Below, piece after piece: positions 1 through 10,319 of a stretch of DNA of 64,000 nucleotides. The translations under genes were made by a program, and so were the position numbers. Source of the DNA: Diphasiastrum complanatum. Lineage: Eukaryota; Streptophyta; Lycopodiopsida; Lycopodiales; Lycopodiaceae. The stretch lies in NCBI GenBank assembly GCA_029204225.1, contig CM055104.1, positions 41,829,187 through 41,893,186 on the forward strand, read 5' to 3'. The notes below the pieces were generated by a model. It was not told the origin of the DNA and did no database searches. It was given only the letters and a program-made list of their open reading frames with translations. Numbering within the stretch: the first letter of the stretch is position 1; each line of letters starts with the position of its first letter.

Positions 1-975
1 GATGGAATGAATCGGCCAATTGAAGTTTTGAATTGTGATTTTGTCTAGAGGGGTGTCGCATTCCGCCCATTTGGATCGTCGTGTACATGGCAGGAAGTGC
101 GCGTTCACCCGTAATTGTTGTGGACTTGTCACATGGGCTTTGATGGCCGCAAGGTCTCTTTCAAACAGCTGTTGATGCCACTCTAGTTGTGGTTGGAGGG
201 CAGGTAATGCTTGCAGCTCCTTGTCCTTTATTGTTTGAGCTGAAAATGATATCTGCCAGTCGCCTCTTAATGACTCGTGGGGATACTTTGATAGGAATTC
301 ATTTATTTTCTCCTCCATGGACTTTGGTCTTTGGAAGGCCCGGTTGGCAAATATGGTGCGCGAACCTTGAGATGATGTTGTATGTCCTTCTTCTTGGCTT
401 TGGCTAGTAGTTGTGCCTTGGCCTTGGTCTCGCGTCTCCGCGACCGTATCTGTTGGTCCTTGGTCTTGGCCTTCAGACCCTTGATGTTGGCTAAATCCCC
501 CTGCTGCTTGCTGGCTTTGGTCCTAGCTTGTACTGGTCTGTGCAGCGTCAAAAACAGGTGGCGGTGGAATTACCACAGGGGTGGGCTGGGCCTTTTTCTC
601 CATGAACTGTTGGCAAGCCTTGAGGGCTTGTTTGGCCTGGGCGATCTCGTGAGTTGCACTTGTCTGATATTTATTGAACTCTGCCTAGTAGTTGTTTAAG
701 ATTTGGCTATAGACCTGCACCTGATGCCGAAAGAGATTCATTTCTGATTCAGATATCGGCCTTGATTCAGGTGCAGGTTGAGCTAACCAGGAAAGCTTTT
801 CATTTTGTAGGGCTTTGACTTCTGTCCCTAGGCGCTTATTCTCTGCTTCATAAATCTATAGTTGTGCCTGGAGTGGAGCAAGCCGTTGGGACGCTTCGGA
901 TTGAAGCTCCCGCACCTTCGTGGAGGCCTCTGTCAACGCTTTGGAGAGGTTTTGGATGTAAAGATTGAGGCCCTC
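1..975 (-). pseudogene. Degenerate C-terminal continuation of ORFx copy 1 (coiled coil, Gln/Pro-rich tail)
   Basis: Reading the minus strand beyond the stop of the 933-2708 ORF, but in a shifted frame, gives a long stretch rich in A, E, K, L and Q. It contains segments such as KVRELQSEASQRLAPLQAQL and YEAENKRLGTEVKALQNEKL, which look like coiled coil, followed by a Gln/Gly/Pro-rich stretch. A few in-frame stops interrupt it, for example after LQAQL and after ILNNY. The coiled coil begins inside the open frame, so I infer one frameshift near 975-1000 in a purine-rich run (AAAAAGAGGAGG on the minus strand). The intact ancestor probably exceeded 850 residues; it runs off the window at base 1. 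Its function is unknown. Confidence 0.6.
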
Positions 976-2708
976 CTCTTTTTGTTTAGCTTGGCGATCT
1001 CCCAGTGCCTTTTTTGTTCATGTTGCTGAGCTAGAATCAGCTCGTGCTGTAGCTTTGTGAGTTCCGCTCGCAGCGGTGTGTTGCTTGTTGCCATATGTAG
1101 TACCCTGCTTTTCAAAATAGCTTTGGCCGCTACCGCCTCCAAGATGTATTTGCCCAGAGTCTGGTACACCGTCATTAAGTCGGTGGGAGCAGCCGGTACA
1201 CTGGCACTGGTAGGGGCTTGTTTTGTATCAGCCCCGATGACTTGTGGAGTTCCGTTGTCATCGTCTTCAATGAGGTTCTCGTTGGACCTGATGGCATCTA
1301 GGGCGGTGGGATCAACCCGATCGGGCGATGGTATGAAAATGGTTTGAACAAATGCGTCATCAAGCAACAGTTGGTTGCCCTCGGCAACCTTTGGTGGCGA
1401 AGCAGGTGGGGTGCGAGAAGCAACAATGGAAACAAGATTGAGGATGGTTTGTCCAAACGAGAGGATGGGAGGAACAGAGGGGAACTGAAGGGTGGTGTGG
1501 AGTATGGAGGAAGGCAAGGATGGAGCAGAAAGGGTCTGGCGTGGAGGTGAAAAATTGATGACTTGCATCCACGCTAGAGTGTCGAGAGACATCTGAGAAT
1601 CGGAGGGATTAAACGTGAGGGGAGCGACGGTGGCGGCAAAAGTGATGGAAGATGCGATGGTCATGGAAGGAGTAGTGGATAATGGAACAGAAATGGAAGT
1701 TGTATCAATAGAGGAAATGAGAATGGACACAGAAACAGTTGTGGATGGAACATGAAGAGAGGTAGTGACAACAGAGACAGGAGGGAAAGGTTGCACGGAA
1801 GAAGAAGTGGCGGTGGTTGATGGAGTCGTTAGTGCGGTGGTGGTGGTGCATCTTCGGGTAGCAGATGGAGATGAAGTTGTAGAGGCAACGCCACACATTT
1901 GTTTGTTGGTCGTTGTGTCAATAACTACAAGTTGGGAGGAGGTGGATGCTTGAGATGGTGGATAGAGGTTAGTGTGCGACACAGTGGAAGACAAAAGAGA
2001 TAAGTGGTGGAAACCGCGCACTTTTGCCTCGAGAAGTGCACAGGCAAAATTACACAACAGGGGGCCTGCTACGATATGCTCACGGTTGTTGGGTTTAGTG
2101 GAGATGTTTAGTTCGCGAATGAGGAAGCTATGCCAGTCGTATGGCACAACTGAGGGGCCAGGGAATTCCAAAAAGTATTCCACTATCTGACTCAGCAGCT
2201 TGGAATGGATTCTGTCCTTGCGAAATGTTGAAATAACCAGAAAGTTATTCAACAGATGCACAGCCGCCTGAATGACGGGTTCCGTGATAGCATCTATCAG
2301 GTAACCATTGTTAGTCTGGATTGGAATTTCTGGTGCAGTTTGGGTGACGAAAGGTTTGAGAGTTTTGGCCTGATGATGGGAGATGGGGTGACGGTCACTA
2401 GACATAATGCCAATGGTGACCATCGAGTGTGCGTTAATCCTGACCTTGTACATGGTACCGTGGTACAGGAAGTGGAAGCCCGTCTTCGGTGCTTCCCAGG
2501 TGGTGTAAGCATGAAGGGCGAGGCCCATGTTAATCTCAGAATGGAAAAGCGCCGAGAAAAATCCCATTGCCTCAAGAAGTGGGCCGACTGTTTGTAGCCA
2601 TGGTTGGATCAGAGCGTTAGAGGGTAAGGGCCAAATCTGTGTGGCCTCGGGGATTTCACGATGGATCACCTGCTTGGTGCCAGAGTCTTCTAAGGATGAG
2701 GAGGCCAT
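933..2708 (-). CDS. ORFx copy 1: 591-aa protein of unknown family, retroelement-associated
   Basis: Open for 591 codons from an ATG at 2708 (MASSSLEDSG). Residues about 1-230 look globular and align by eye with the ORF remnant at 17397-18630: shared features include an AMG(I/F) segment, a TW followed by an aromatic-rich piece, KVR, NGYL-xx-I, a LLNNF block and RK-x-RI. Residues about 235-450 are very rich in Ser, Thr, Val and Pro. Residues about 505-590 are helical and charged and lead into the coiled coil that continues, frameshifted, to base 1. A TATA box lies about 250 bp upstream. A gypsy pol remnant lies about 1.2 kb upstream on the same strand, so this ORF sits where env-like genes occur in Athila-type elements. 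It could also be the main ORF of a non-autonomous LTR element. I recognise no known domain. Confidence 0.6.
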   Translation of the reverse strand: MASSSLEDSGTKQVIHREIPEATQIWPLPSNALIQPWLQTVGPLLEAMGFFSALFHSEINMGLALHAYTTWEAPKTGFHFLYHGTMYKVRINAHSMVTIGIMSSDRHPISHHQAKTLKPFVTQTAPEIPIQTNNGYLIDAITEPVIQAAVHLLNNFLVISTFRKDRIHSKLLSQIVEYFLEFPGPSVVPYDWHSFLIRELNISTKPNNREHIVAGPLLCNFACALLEAKVRGFHHLSLLSSTVSHTNLYPPSQASTSSQLVVIDTTTNKQMCGVASTTSSPSATRRCTTTTALTTPSTTATSSSVQPFPPVSVVTTSLHVPSTTVSVSILISSIDTTSISVPLSTTPSMTIASSITFAATVAPLTFNPSDSQMSLDTLAWMQVINFSPPRQTLSAPSLPSSILHTTLQFPSVPPILSFGQTILNLVSIVASRTPPASPPKVAEGNQLLLDDAFVQTIFIPSPDRVDPTALDAIRSNENLIEDDDNGTPQVIGADTKQAPTSASVPAAPTDLMTVYQTLGKYILEAVAAKAILKSRVLHMATSNTPLRAELTKLQHELILAQQHEQKRHWEIAKLNKKRRASIFTSKTSPKR

Positions 2709-2954
2709 GTTAGCAGTGATAGTTAGAGGACGGAAAAGTAGAAAAAACAGTGGAAAGGAAAAAAAAAAAAAAGTGTGGAAACGACAAAAAACTATGAATA
2801 ACGAGTATTGGATGGCAAGAACTGTAGTTCAGAGCACAGATCTATGTTCAATATGAGCATATGATAGCTGGTAGAAAGTCTGGTCGCAAACAGAGAACTT
2901 GGAAATTTCAGCAGAGCTTTGCCAACAAAGGTGACAAATGACTCGAATTCAGCC

Positions 2955-2965
2955 CTTATATAGCA
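2955..2965 (-). promoter_or_regulatory. TATA box upstream of ORFx copy 1
   Basis: The minus strand reads GCTATATAAGGGCTGAATTC. The same AAGGGCTGAATTCGA context follows the TATA box of the copy at 17249-17256, so the promoter region is conserved between the two copies. Confidence 0.6.
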
Positions 2966-3049
2966 GAATTTAGAGTGCGTATTAGGTGAATTCCATTTTA
3001 CCTTGCTCAATTCCACCCAAATCTTGGCAAGAACCTTCTTCACAAAATT

Positions 3050-3330
3050 CTAAGACCTCAGGGAAGTTTGCGAGAGTTCAGAAGGTGATTTGACTGTTAT
3101 GCGAAGGTTCTGCGAGGGTTCAGATTGTCTGCGAGAGTTCAACTCTCGCAAGAAGTCATCGCTCGCACAACATGTTCCTATGATTGTACTTTCAAGATCA
3201 GACCATGTAGGCAGACTAATTTTACTGCTCTGATTCCATTTAGGCACCTTACGATGGTTGGTAGGATGATCTTGATGCTCTGCGAAGGTTCTGAAGATTC
3301 AGCTCTAGGAACTCTCGCACACACTAAAAA
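3050..3330. promoter_or_regulatory. Cluster of GCGAAGGTTC / GCGAGAGTTC motifs
   Basis: Near-identical decamers recur here: TGCGAAGGTTCTGCGAGGGTTC split over two adjacent units near 3100-3121, GCGAGAGTTCAACTCTCGC near 3132-3150, and GCGAAGGTTCTGAAGATTC near 3282-3300. They lie between the gypsy pol remnant and the TATA box of ORFx copy 1. Similar clusters occur at 16.93-17.11 kb and, as GCGAATTC variants, at 33.72-33.99 kb, each time upstream of an ORFx. They resemble LTR U3 enhancer repeats and contain GAAnnTTC cores. Confidence 0.5.
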
Positions 3331-3884
3331 ATGATGATTCCTCCATCAAGAACTCTTGCAGAGATTTTTATGGATGCATTTGGGTCAAATCTAGCGACTA
3401 TCCAAGTTTCAAGAGCTATCTCTAGGGGATCTCCAAAAATCATAAAAAAAGTGCTATTTTAGAGTGTTTTTTGACGAGATCTTGAGATTTTCTGATTTTT
3501 AACTTTTGCAAACTGGTAATCAGTCTTATCCAGGCCTGATTTGACTGTTGGTAGTTCCCTGGAAGTTCTGATGGACATCCGGTAACAGATCCATCAGTCT
3601 TTGGTGAATATTTGCCCTTAATTTGCCATAGTTACTGGAGTCGAGATCTCTGATCTGCAGATTTAGGGGGCTTATTGGCATAATTTGATGATCCGCTTCC
3701 TCCTTGATCCCATCTGGATCTGGATCCCTCTTGGATTCTGATGGATTTTTTCGATCTTGCCAGATCTGGCCGAATCTTGATGCTTTGGCTTAACTTGGCT
3801 TGATCTTCCTAGATCTAGTGGTGATGGTCAATCAAAATAGCTTCTCGTGCCTTGCCACCACCAATCTGGATCTATCTTACTGCG
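3331..3884. other. Non-coding stretch between ORFx copy 1 and the gypsy pol remnant
   Basis: No coding signal is evident on either strand. The region is rich in GATCT/AGATC words (for example near 3710-3860). It is probably the decayed 3' untranslated or LTR part of the adjacent gypsy element, but no clear TG...CA boundary is visible. Confidence 0.35.
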
Positions 3885-5180
3885 GTGGCCAGTACTTGTG
3901 CAACCGACTACCATTGATGGTTGTATCGAATGGTGTCCCATCTAGCTTCTCTAAATTCATGGCTCCATGATTAAGAATTTCCTTGATCCGATAAGGACCT
4001 TCGCCTGTGAATTTTAATTTTTCTTTGATTTCCTTGGTTTTATACATCAAGACCAGATCTCCGGAGCGAAGATCCTTCTTTTATAATGTGCAGTCGCTAC
4101 ACAGGATCTTATTGGATGATTTTGCTTGCCCATTACCACGAGGGTAATAAGGCGTACCGGTTCTATGGATCACGAAGAATTCCTCCAACAAGACCTTGAT
4201 GGTCTCATTGATGAAATGACTCCCACGATCGCTGACTAGCTCCACCGGGCATCCGAAGCGCACAATGAAATTTTCAAAAAGGAATTTGGCAGTGGTCCTA
4301 GCATCAGCTACTCTTACTGCCTCGGCTCGACCCACTTGGTGAGATAGTCTGTGGCTATGATTATGTATCGAGCCTGGGAACTCCTTGCCACAGGGTGAAT
4401 TGGACCGATGTAATCCAATTCTCACTTTTCGAATGGTGCTTGGGCTAAGACCGGGTGTAGTAGGTCATAATTCAATCTCGTTGGTCTCCTCGCCCTTTGG
4501 CACACATCACACTTTTTCAAGTATTCTTCCATATCCTTATGGATCATTGGCCACCAACATCTTGATTGCAGGATCTTGCGAATTGTAATGTCGGATGCAA
4601 AATGGCCTCCACCCATGCCTTCGTGTGAAAGTGAAATGATCTGGGGGGCCTCATGAGAGAGAATACACTGCCGAAGAATCCCGTCTGGACCTCTTCGATA
4701 CAACTGGCCGGCAATCAGCTGATAAGGTCTAGCCTTCAAGATCAACTTCCGCTGTTCCGCCTTTGGTAGTGACTTGTCTGGTTGGCCCCGCATTAGATAT
4801 TCAACAATGTCGGCAGCCCATTCTAGTACTATGTCCACGTAAAATAAGGCAGCATCGGCCAGCTCATCATCGGGTTGGGTGCAATCTCCTTTCCCTTGAT
4901 TCGCGACACATGATTTGTTATGTAGTGTTGTTTTCCCTTGCGAACTACTATCCGAAAATCAAACTCCAACAACAGAAGTAGCCATCTGGTGATTCTCCCG
5001 GTGTTGCAAGTTTTGTTAACGAGATAGAGCAAGGGTTGATGGTCCATATAAAAAGCAAAATGTGTGGCCATCAGGTAGTGCCGAAATTTATTAACCGCAT
5101 AGATCATTGCCAGTGCTTCAACTAATTCAATGTATGTGGAGCTTAACCGAGCAACTGATAAGTTGTTGAATATATACACA
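3885..5180 (-). pseudogene. Ty3/gypsy pol remnant: RNase H, integrase and C-terminal region
   Basis: Read from high to low coordinate. 5179-4829 encodes an RNase H segment (YIELVEALAMIYAVNKFRHY, YMDHQPLLYLVNK). 4838-4422 has the integrase zinc-binding HHCC arrangement (HEGMGGGHF, then KKCDVCQRARRP). 4425-4081 carries part of the integrase core (VSDRGSHFI and YYPRGNGQAKSSNKIL, where the catalytic Glu region reads K). 4080-3885 gives the C-terminal GPYRI-type module (TGEGPYRIKEILNHGAM, SRLHKYWPP). The pieces are in different frames, so the copy is dead. The RT is missing upstream of 5180. The motif style is closest to Tat/Athila-type gypsy elements. Confidence 0.85.
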
Positions 5181-5229
5181 TGGCTAACTAATTAAAAGAA
5201 TAGTTAATTTGTACTTTAAAATTAGGATT

Positions 5230-5480
5230 AAGGCGCTACGTGCTGCTAGTAGTTGCCTTCGGACGATATTTGATATTCCGTCCAGTTGTGATAAAGGTAC
5301 TGATGAGCCGCCGATTGTTTGAGATGACTTTTGGAGTTGATATTGACATACAAATTGTCGATGTCGGGTGTCTGATGAATAGTCGATGTCGGTTGAGTAT
5401 ATTTGACCGACAAATAGTCAGAGTAGGTCGAATAGTCGAAGGATGGCCAAATAATCAATGTCGGTTGAGTCGTTAAGACA
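5230..5480. repeat. Reiterated GATGTCGG(TTGAG) motifs, LTR U3-like
   Basis: The word GATGTCGG, or TGTCGG followed by TTGAGT, recurs near 5360, 5388 and 5458. It is interspersed with ATAGTCGA and GTCGAATAGTCGAAGG words. Short irregular reiterations of this kind are typical of LTR U3 regions. No gene is supported here. Confidence 0.35.
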
Positions 5481-5629
5481 CTTTCATCTATGCCTTTGTA
5501 TTTCTGTAGATTGTCAAGAAACAAGTGTATTTCTGCAGAGTATGCGACTGTACAAGTATTTACAACAGCTAGTGAATATATCGAGATTAGCAGAGAGATA
5601 GGGATGGAGAGGATAGAAATTCAACATAT

Positions 5630-5940
5630 ATTATTGAGGGTTCTTAAAAGAAAAAGTAGTTCATTTTGTAGCAAAATCTTGTGCCTAAAAGTTGGATCTT
5701 CCCATGTTGCTCATTTTGTTCTCTCTTTTTAAGCTTGTTTACTTCTTGCTTCTCTCTCGCATCATTTGTATTATATAGAATGCTTTATGCCCAGTTAATA
5801 TGAGATGTTTCTTGGTTGGGTTCCAACACAAGAAAGATAAATAGGTAAAGTAAGGGAAGCCTCAAGAGGGTTTCTTACATAGCTAGATTTCTTTATCCTG
5901 GTAGGGAAGCCTCAAGATGTTTCTTGTAGGAGTTGATGGT
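5630..5940 (+). repeat. LTR-like dispersed repeat, copy A (partner at 37385-37690)
   Basis: About 300 bp matches 37385-37690 in direct orientation. Shared blocks include TTCATTTTGTAG, AAAATCTTGTGCCTAAA, GTTCATTTTGTTCTC-like stretches, TTGCTTCTCTCT, GGGAAGCCTCAAGA-like words and a final TTTCTTGTRGGAGTT. The partner copy is preceded by a TATA box and a PPT-TG boundary, so this is most likely the R-U5 part of a gypsy-type LTR. Confidence 0.65.
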
Positions 5941-6880
5941 TAGTTGGGAGCCGCCATAACTATCATCCTTTTCTTATGTTTCTTGTCTTTTCGCATTCAA
6001 GGAGAGTAGATCATGGAATATTCTAGCATGCAAGTTATAAATTACAAAGTGATTGGGGAATTATTTGATTGCACCATGGAGGAGCTTAAAAAGACCCAAT
6101 ATGGATACAAGAACAAGAATATCAAATATGACATGATATGAGCTTCCCTTTATTATAGTAGAGGTTGTACCGAAAGGACCGCATGACAAAAACCACCTTT
6201 TAATGCATACCTCCATGGTGGATAAGATCCATGTTGCATGCGGGTATATTTTGCAGTAGATCATAGATCTTCTCAACTACCCAGCATATATGGTCTTGAC
6301 CTATGACCCCCCTGTGGAGCCATAGGGTAGAAGTACTCCGACATAACAGCTCAAGCCAAAGATAGAACAAAAGACAACCCCACAACCAAAAAGGACAAGA
6401 AAATCTGCATGTAGATCCTTGAGGAGAAGTGATGGTAGTGAGAGTGATACCGAGGAAGGGAGTTCGAAAGATAGCTACAACACTGAAAATTCAAAATCCT
6501 TTTCCTCAGACTCAATACCTGAAGATGGTGGCTCGCGGACCACCCATTTTCACTACTTCATCAAAGGGTTTTAGTAAGGAAAATGACTCAAAAAAGACCA
6601 ATCACACAAAAAAGACGGAGGAGACCAGAGGAATAAAGAAGCCGATAGTGTTGCATTCGACAATGTATCTGAACTATTTCCCATCTGATGACTTTCTGTC
6701 TGATGACCAGTTCATACAAGTTCCATCCGATAGAGTTGCATCCAACACTATCCTTACATAGTTGCATCCGACATTGTCCTTACACTTTTCCATCTGACAC
6801 TGTCAGTCCAGTTGCATCCGACAAGCTTCTGCTCAGATCCGACAAACCATATTTTATAAAATTCCTCTTGAAAATCTATT
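5941..6880. other. No supported gene; short reiterated GTTGCATCCGACA words
   Basis: The short open frames here are unconvincing. Between about 6650 and 6845 the words TTGCATCCGACA, CATCTGATGA and CCATCTGACA recur five or more times at irregular spacing. This again looks like LTR U3 material. Confidence 0.3.
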
Positions 6881-6881
6881 T

Positions 6882-6922
6882 ATATTCTAAAGTACTATCA
6901 ATCACACAGTACTTTAGAATAT
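6882..6922. repeat. Perfect 15-bp inverted repeat with 11-nt loop
   Basis: ATATTCTAAAGTACT (6882-6896) is the exact reverse complement of AGTACTTTAGAATAT (6908-6922), with an 11-nt loop. It could form a hairpin or mark a small inverted-repeat element. No role is evident. Confidence 0.7.
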
Positions 6923-7261
6923 GGTAGCGTTTATATCATCATCGAAATTGCAACACCCATCACATCTTGTTTCTGACATCTCTTACGAAGTTGGTGCATT
7001 TGCATGTGATGTTTGTGCTCTTGCACATGCACTAAAAATTGAAAACACATCATTCGACAATCTATTGAAGATAATAGATTTTTTCTATCCCTTGACAATA
7101 ATCAGACTTTTGATTTTTGGAAAAAAAGAAAAGAAAGGTTCTTTGATCAAGCGATGACACTTCTAAAAGTAAGGATTTCTTAGATTCAATATCAAAAGGT
7201 ATCAGAATGTTTTAGAAAATTGACAATAGCTAGATCAAGTAGATCAGAACTCAAAATAAGT

Positions 7262-7670
7262 ATTGGCGAAGGTTCCCTAGGTGAAAGTTGACTCTCTTCT
7301 CTGTTATTTTGAATTAAAAAATCATTGATCTGGTTGTTTTCTGACAAATCTGGTAAACTTAACCTGCACCGAATTGACAGTAGATAAATCTGGTACTGAG
7401 AAAGTTAGGGTAGAACCGGCGAAGGTTCTTTCAAGTGAACAACAATGTTTTTGTAGCTTGGCGAGGATTAAATTGACTTTCTGGACGATCCTAATAGATC
7501 GAACCTTCGCCAAATTAAAAAATGATAAAATACTATATTTAGAATCCTCAAAAAAGTCGATGAAGGTTTCGGTAAAAGATCAAGAGTAATACTATTATTT
7601 TTACAAAAAAGAGCCTTTTTTTGACAAAAATAGGTCAACGCGACAACTTGCCTTGACTTAACGTTCGCCC
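7262..7670. promoter_or_regulatory. Second cluster of GGCGAAGGTTC motifs, orphan LTR-like region
   Basis: TTGGCGAAGGTTCCC (about 7263), CCGGCGAAGGTTC (about 7417), TTGGCGAGG (about 7458) and the inverted form GAACCTTCGCC (about 7501) occur within 250 bp. No ORFx follows, so this may be a stray LTR fragment of the same family. Confidence 0.4.
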
Positions 7671-7699
7671 AAACTAATTGATTATCAATGTTTTTTTTG

Positions 7700-8218
7700 T
7701 TGAAGAAGATGTCCATTAGTCTATCGCTGCCATTATGAGGCAGATGGGCGCATTTGCAATCAAAGAGATGATGGGCTGTCCATCACTAGACAACAAGCCA
7801 TCAATCACATGTAAACATCAATCTATTGCTTCAAAAAGAGGGAATTCAAACAACGAGCATCATAAGCTAGCATCAAGTTGATTACGCATAAGAATGTAAG
7901 ATGTCCATCATAGAAAAGATGTCTAGAATGCTTCTTACTAGAAGAAAGCTCCAAAGATTGCAAGTATCGTAGGGCACATTCACAATGATAGCAAACTGGA
8001 ACTCTTTCCTTCACAAGTAGTGAGGAATGCTTGTCGAAACTTTGTATTATATAGTGGTTTATCATGAAGTTTCCTGTAAGGTGATTTCTAGTCTTGAGAT
8101 TGGAATAGTGAATCTCATTCCTTTGAAAAAAGTGGGAAAACTTTTTAATTTGAACAAAAAGGAGAGAGATTTTTGAAAAGATGTTTTGCAAGTTTAGAAG
8201 TGGTATATAGAGGCATCC

Positions 8219-8219
<1 letters not shown>
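7700..8219. other. Intergenic stretch with no supported gene
   Basis: No convincing coding region or RNA gene is visible. The reverse strand is open for a while, but only because it runs into the simple repeat that follows. Confidence 0.4.

Positions 8220-8294
<75 letters not shown>
8220..8294. repeat. (GA)n microsatellite
   Basis: About 74 bp of uninterrupted GA on the plus strand. It is the first of roughly sixteen GA/CT tracts in the window. Confidence 0.95.
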
Positions 8295-8296
<2 letters not shown>

Positions 8297-8360
8297 TTTT
8301 TGGTTTTTTAGGGTTAGGATTGTCAGGGTTTTGGGATATAAAATAGCCATAATGTGAGGT

Positions 8361-8365
<5 letters not shown>
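8295..8365 (+). repeat. Telomere-like spacer, copy 1
   Basis: Contains TTTTTTAGGGTTAGG and then GGATATAAAATAGCCATAATG..GAGGTG before the next (GA)n. The same order is seen at 8840-8908, so GA tract plus spacer has been duplicated. The AGGGTTAGGG words resemble plant telomere repeats (TTTAGGG) but are too few to be a true interstitial telomere. Confidence 0.7.

Positions 8366-8417
<52 letters not shown>
8366..8417. repeat. (GA)n microsatellite
   Basis: About 52 bp of pure GA. It directly borders the dispersed repeat that starts at 8418. Confidence 0.95.
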
Positions 8418-8418
<1 letters not shown>

Positions 8419-8697
8419 AGCTCGTGGCTAACACCATTCTCCGCCTGGGTCCTAGATTACATGATGTGATGATGACCCTCCCAATGACCATTACCTAGTA
8501 TGTTATCGTTTTCTTATGTTATCGTTTTCTTCTCCGTGGCACCATAGATTACACCTTTGATATTGAGGTGAAATCTTAAAAGTCCTTATATTCATATATG
8601 GCATGGATTACAACTTTGATATTGAGTTAAACTCTTAAAAGTCCTTATATCCATCAAGTGAGTTTGTTATTGAGACCACATCACACACTATGGGTGG

Positions 8698-8700
<3 letters not shown>
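8418..8700 (+). repeat. GA-bordered dispersed repeat, plus-strand copy
   Basis: Starts GCAGCTCGTGGCTAACACC directly after a (GA)n tract and includes two degenerate units of about 60 bp (CACCATAGATTACACCTTTG, CTTAAAAGTCCTTATATTCAT). The reverse complement of the whole block is at 11440-11690, again with GA/CT at the same end. It has no coding capacity, so it is probably a short non-autonomous element. Confidence 0.7.

Positions 8701-8701
<1 letters not shown>

Positions 8702-8763
<62 letters not shown>
8702..8763. repeat. (GA)n microsatellite
   Basis: About 62 bp of pure GA, then GTGAGTGAGTGAGG and degenerate GA-rich sequence to about 8830. Confidence 0.95.
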
Positions 8764-8766
<3 letters not shown>

Positions 8767-8839
8767 GTGAGTGAGGAGAGAGATGGAAGGAGAGATAGAG
8801 AGAGAGGGTAAAGAGGAGGGTGAATGAGAGAGAGATGCT

Positions 8840-8908
8840 TGATTTTTTGTTTTTAGGGTTAGGGTTATTTTAGGGTTGTAGGATATAAAATAGCCATAAT
8901 GTGAGGTG
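8840..8908 (+). repeat. Telomere-like spacer, copy 2
   Basis: Repeats the block at 8295-8365: TTTTTAGGGTTAGGG, then ATAAAATAGCCATAATG and GAGGTG. It leads into a GT run and a short GA run (about 8920-8953) just upstream of an ATG at 8955. Confidence 0.7.
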
Positions 8909-8921
8909 TGCTTGCGTGTGC

Positions 8922-8953
<32 letters not shown>

Positions 8954-8954
8954 T

Positions 8955-10319
8955 ATGGACTCGTGTAGTACAAAGCGTGGAAATGGCAAAGCACCAGCGG
9001 TCTACAAGTGCAACCCAAGGCCTCCTCTCACTCCTGTCCTCGCAGCCTTGTCCCTAGAACGTTACAGCCATCTTTACGGATACCTCACTGCAAACCGCAG
9101 TAAACAAGCGACAGAGCAAAGCGTTCATACAGGCCATGGCTATCTGAAATATGAACTTGAGGAAGTAAGTAAATTGCAACTATGCTGGAAGGATATGATC
9201 AGCAGCAGCTTGATCAGGAATTACTAGTTTCACAAGATCAATAATGATGTGGTTCGTGTTTATTTAAGCAGATCTTGAAGTTACATGGCCTATCCGCTTC
9301 AGGAATTAATAAGGTCTGTATAAACCCTGTAAAGCTCTCAGAATCTTCCAGATCTGTCTTAACTTTATACGTTTCCACCTAAACTTTGGTAACGAGCACT
9401 TGCTAGAATTCTTGTGATGCTAAAGGTAAGATAGATATGATATATGCTTTTGCTTACCCGCTTTGCCAGGGAATTCAACGAGTAAATAGATTGAGGTGAG
9501 CATTTACCAGAACTTTCCATCAACTGGTATTATTTTTATAGTATAGATTTCTATGAAGTTATTGTCCTGCTTATTACCATCGTCACTGCATTTGCGGACC
9601 TGATTCTGAAATAGACATAAAACTTTTGCATAATTCATTACGGTATACTTTGCTTGTGATGTATCATTCAAGTCATATTGGATTTTACGCAGACAGAAGC
9701 GTTGCAGCGCATATCAGGCTTGGATTTATTCAATCCTTATCGGTGTATTGAATCTGCTAGTAAAACTAGGCCAGTTTTTGCACGAACAGAGATCGAACAA
9801 GATCTAGTGGTTCTAGACTGGCTCGATGAACCTTCTCAAGTCCAAACCATTGAAGCCTCACCCGACGGAGTTATCCTTAACTCCAAATTAGTCAACGAGA
9901 ATCCAACTGCTCTAAAGACATCACGTATCACAACAACATTGTTGCTGCCGAGTTCATTGTTAAATGAAAAACAAGCGTTCACAAAGCGCTACGAGCCATT
10001 TTCACAAGCGAGTGACTGTAAGGAAATAATCAATCTCAATCATCAACACGGCTTCCAGGCATCTCCAGTTGTGCAGAATATCGAAGCAGTTTCCCTTCAG
10101 GAAGTTTCAAAAAGTGTAACGGTTCCGCAACCTAGTTCTGCTGCGAGGAGCAAATCCTTGACATCTCATAACTCTCTATTAAAACAAAGAAAAAGTATTA
10201 GCGTCTTGCATAAATACAAGGCCCTAAAAGCGGAAATCAACAAAAACGCCCGGCAAAGAAACAAGAATGTTTCTCTTGAAACAGATGCATTGCTTCTAGA
10301 GAGGCGCGAGAACGTCTGA
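8955..10319 (+). CDS. Predicted three-exon host gene with a SAP-like segment (exons 8955-9164, 9272-9313, 9693-10319)
   Basis: Splicing at GAGGAA|GTAAGT, AAGCAG|ATCTTG, AATAAG|GTCTGT and ACGCAG|ACAGAA joins three phase-0 exons into a 292-residue protein. All sites are GT-AG. Across the junctions runs ELEEILKLHGLSASGINK and then TEALQRISGL, which matches the helix-extension-helix pattern of SAP motifs (residues about 67-94). SAP motifs usually bind DNA or nuclear-matrix regions. The C-terminus is basic and Ser-rich (KQRKSISVLHKYKALKAEIN), consistent with a nuclear protein. The remainder is not recognised. The 42-bp middle exon is very small. GT and GA runs lie immediately upstream and may be in the 5' untranslated region. 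The gene model is fairly secure; the SAP call is tentative. Confidence 0.55.

Noticed and set aside
1057-2597. Plus-strand ORFs opposite ORFx copy 1
   Set aside because: They are antisense shadows of the minus-strand frame; the homology with the copy at 17.4 kb is on the minus-strand product.
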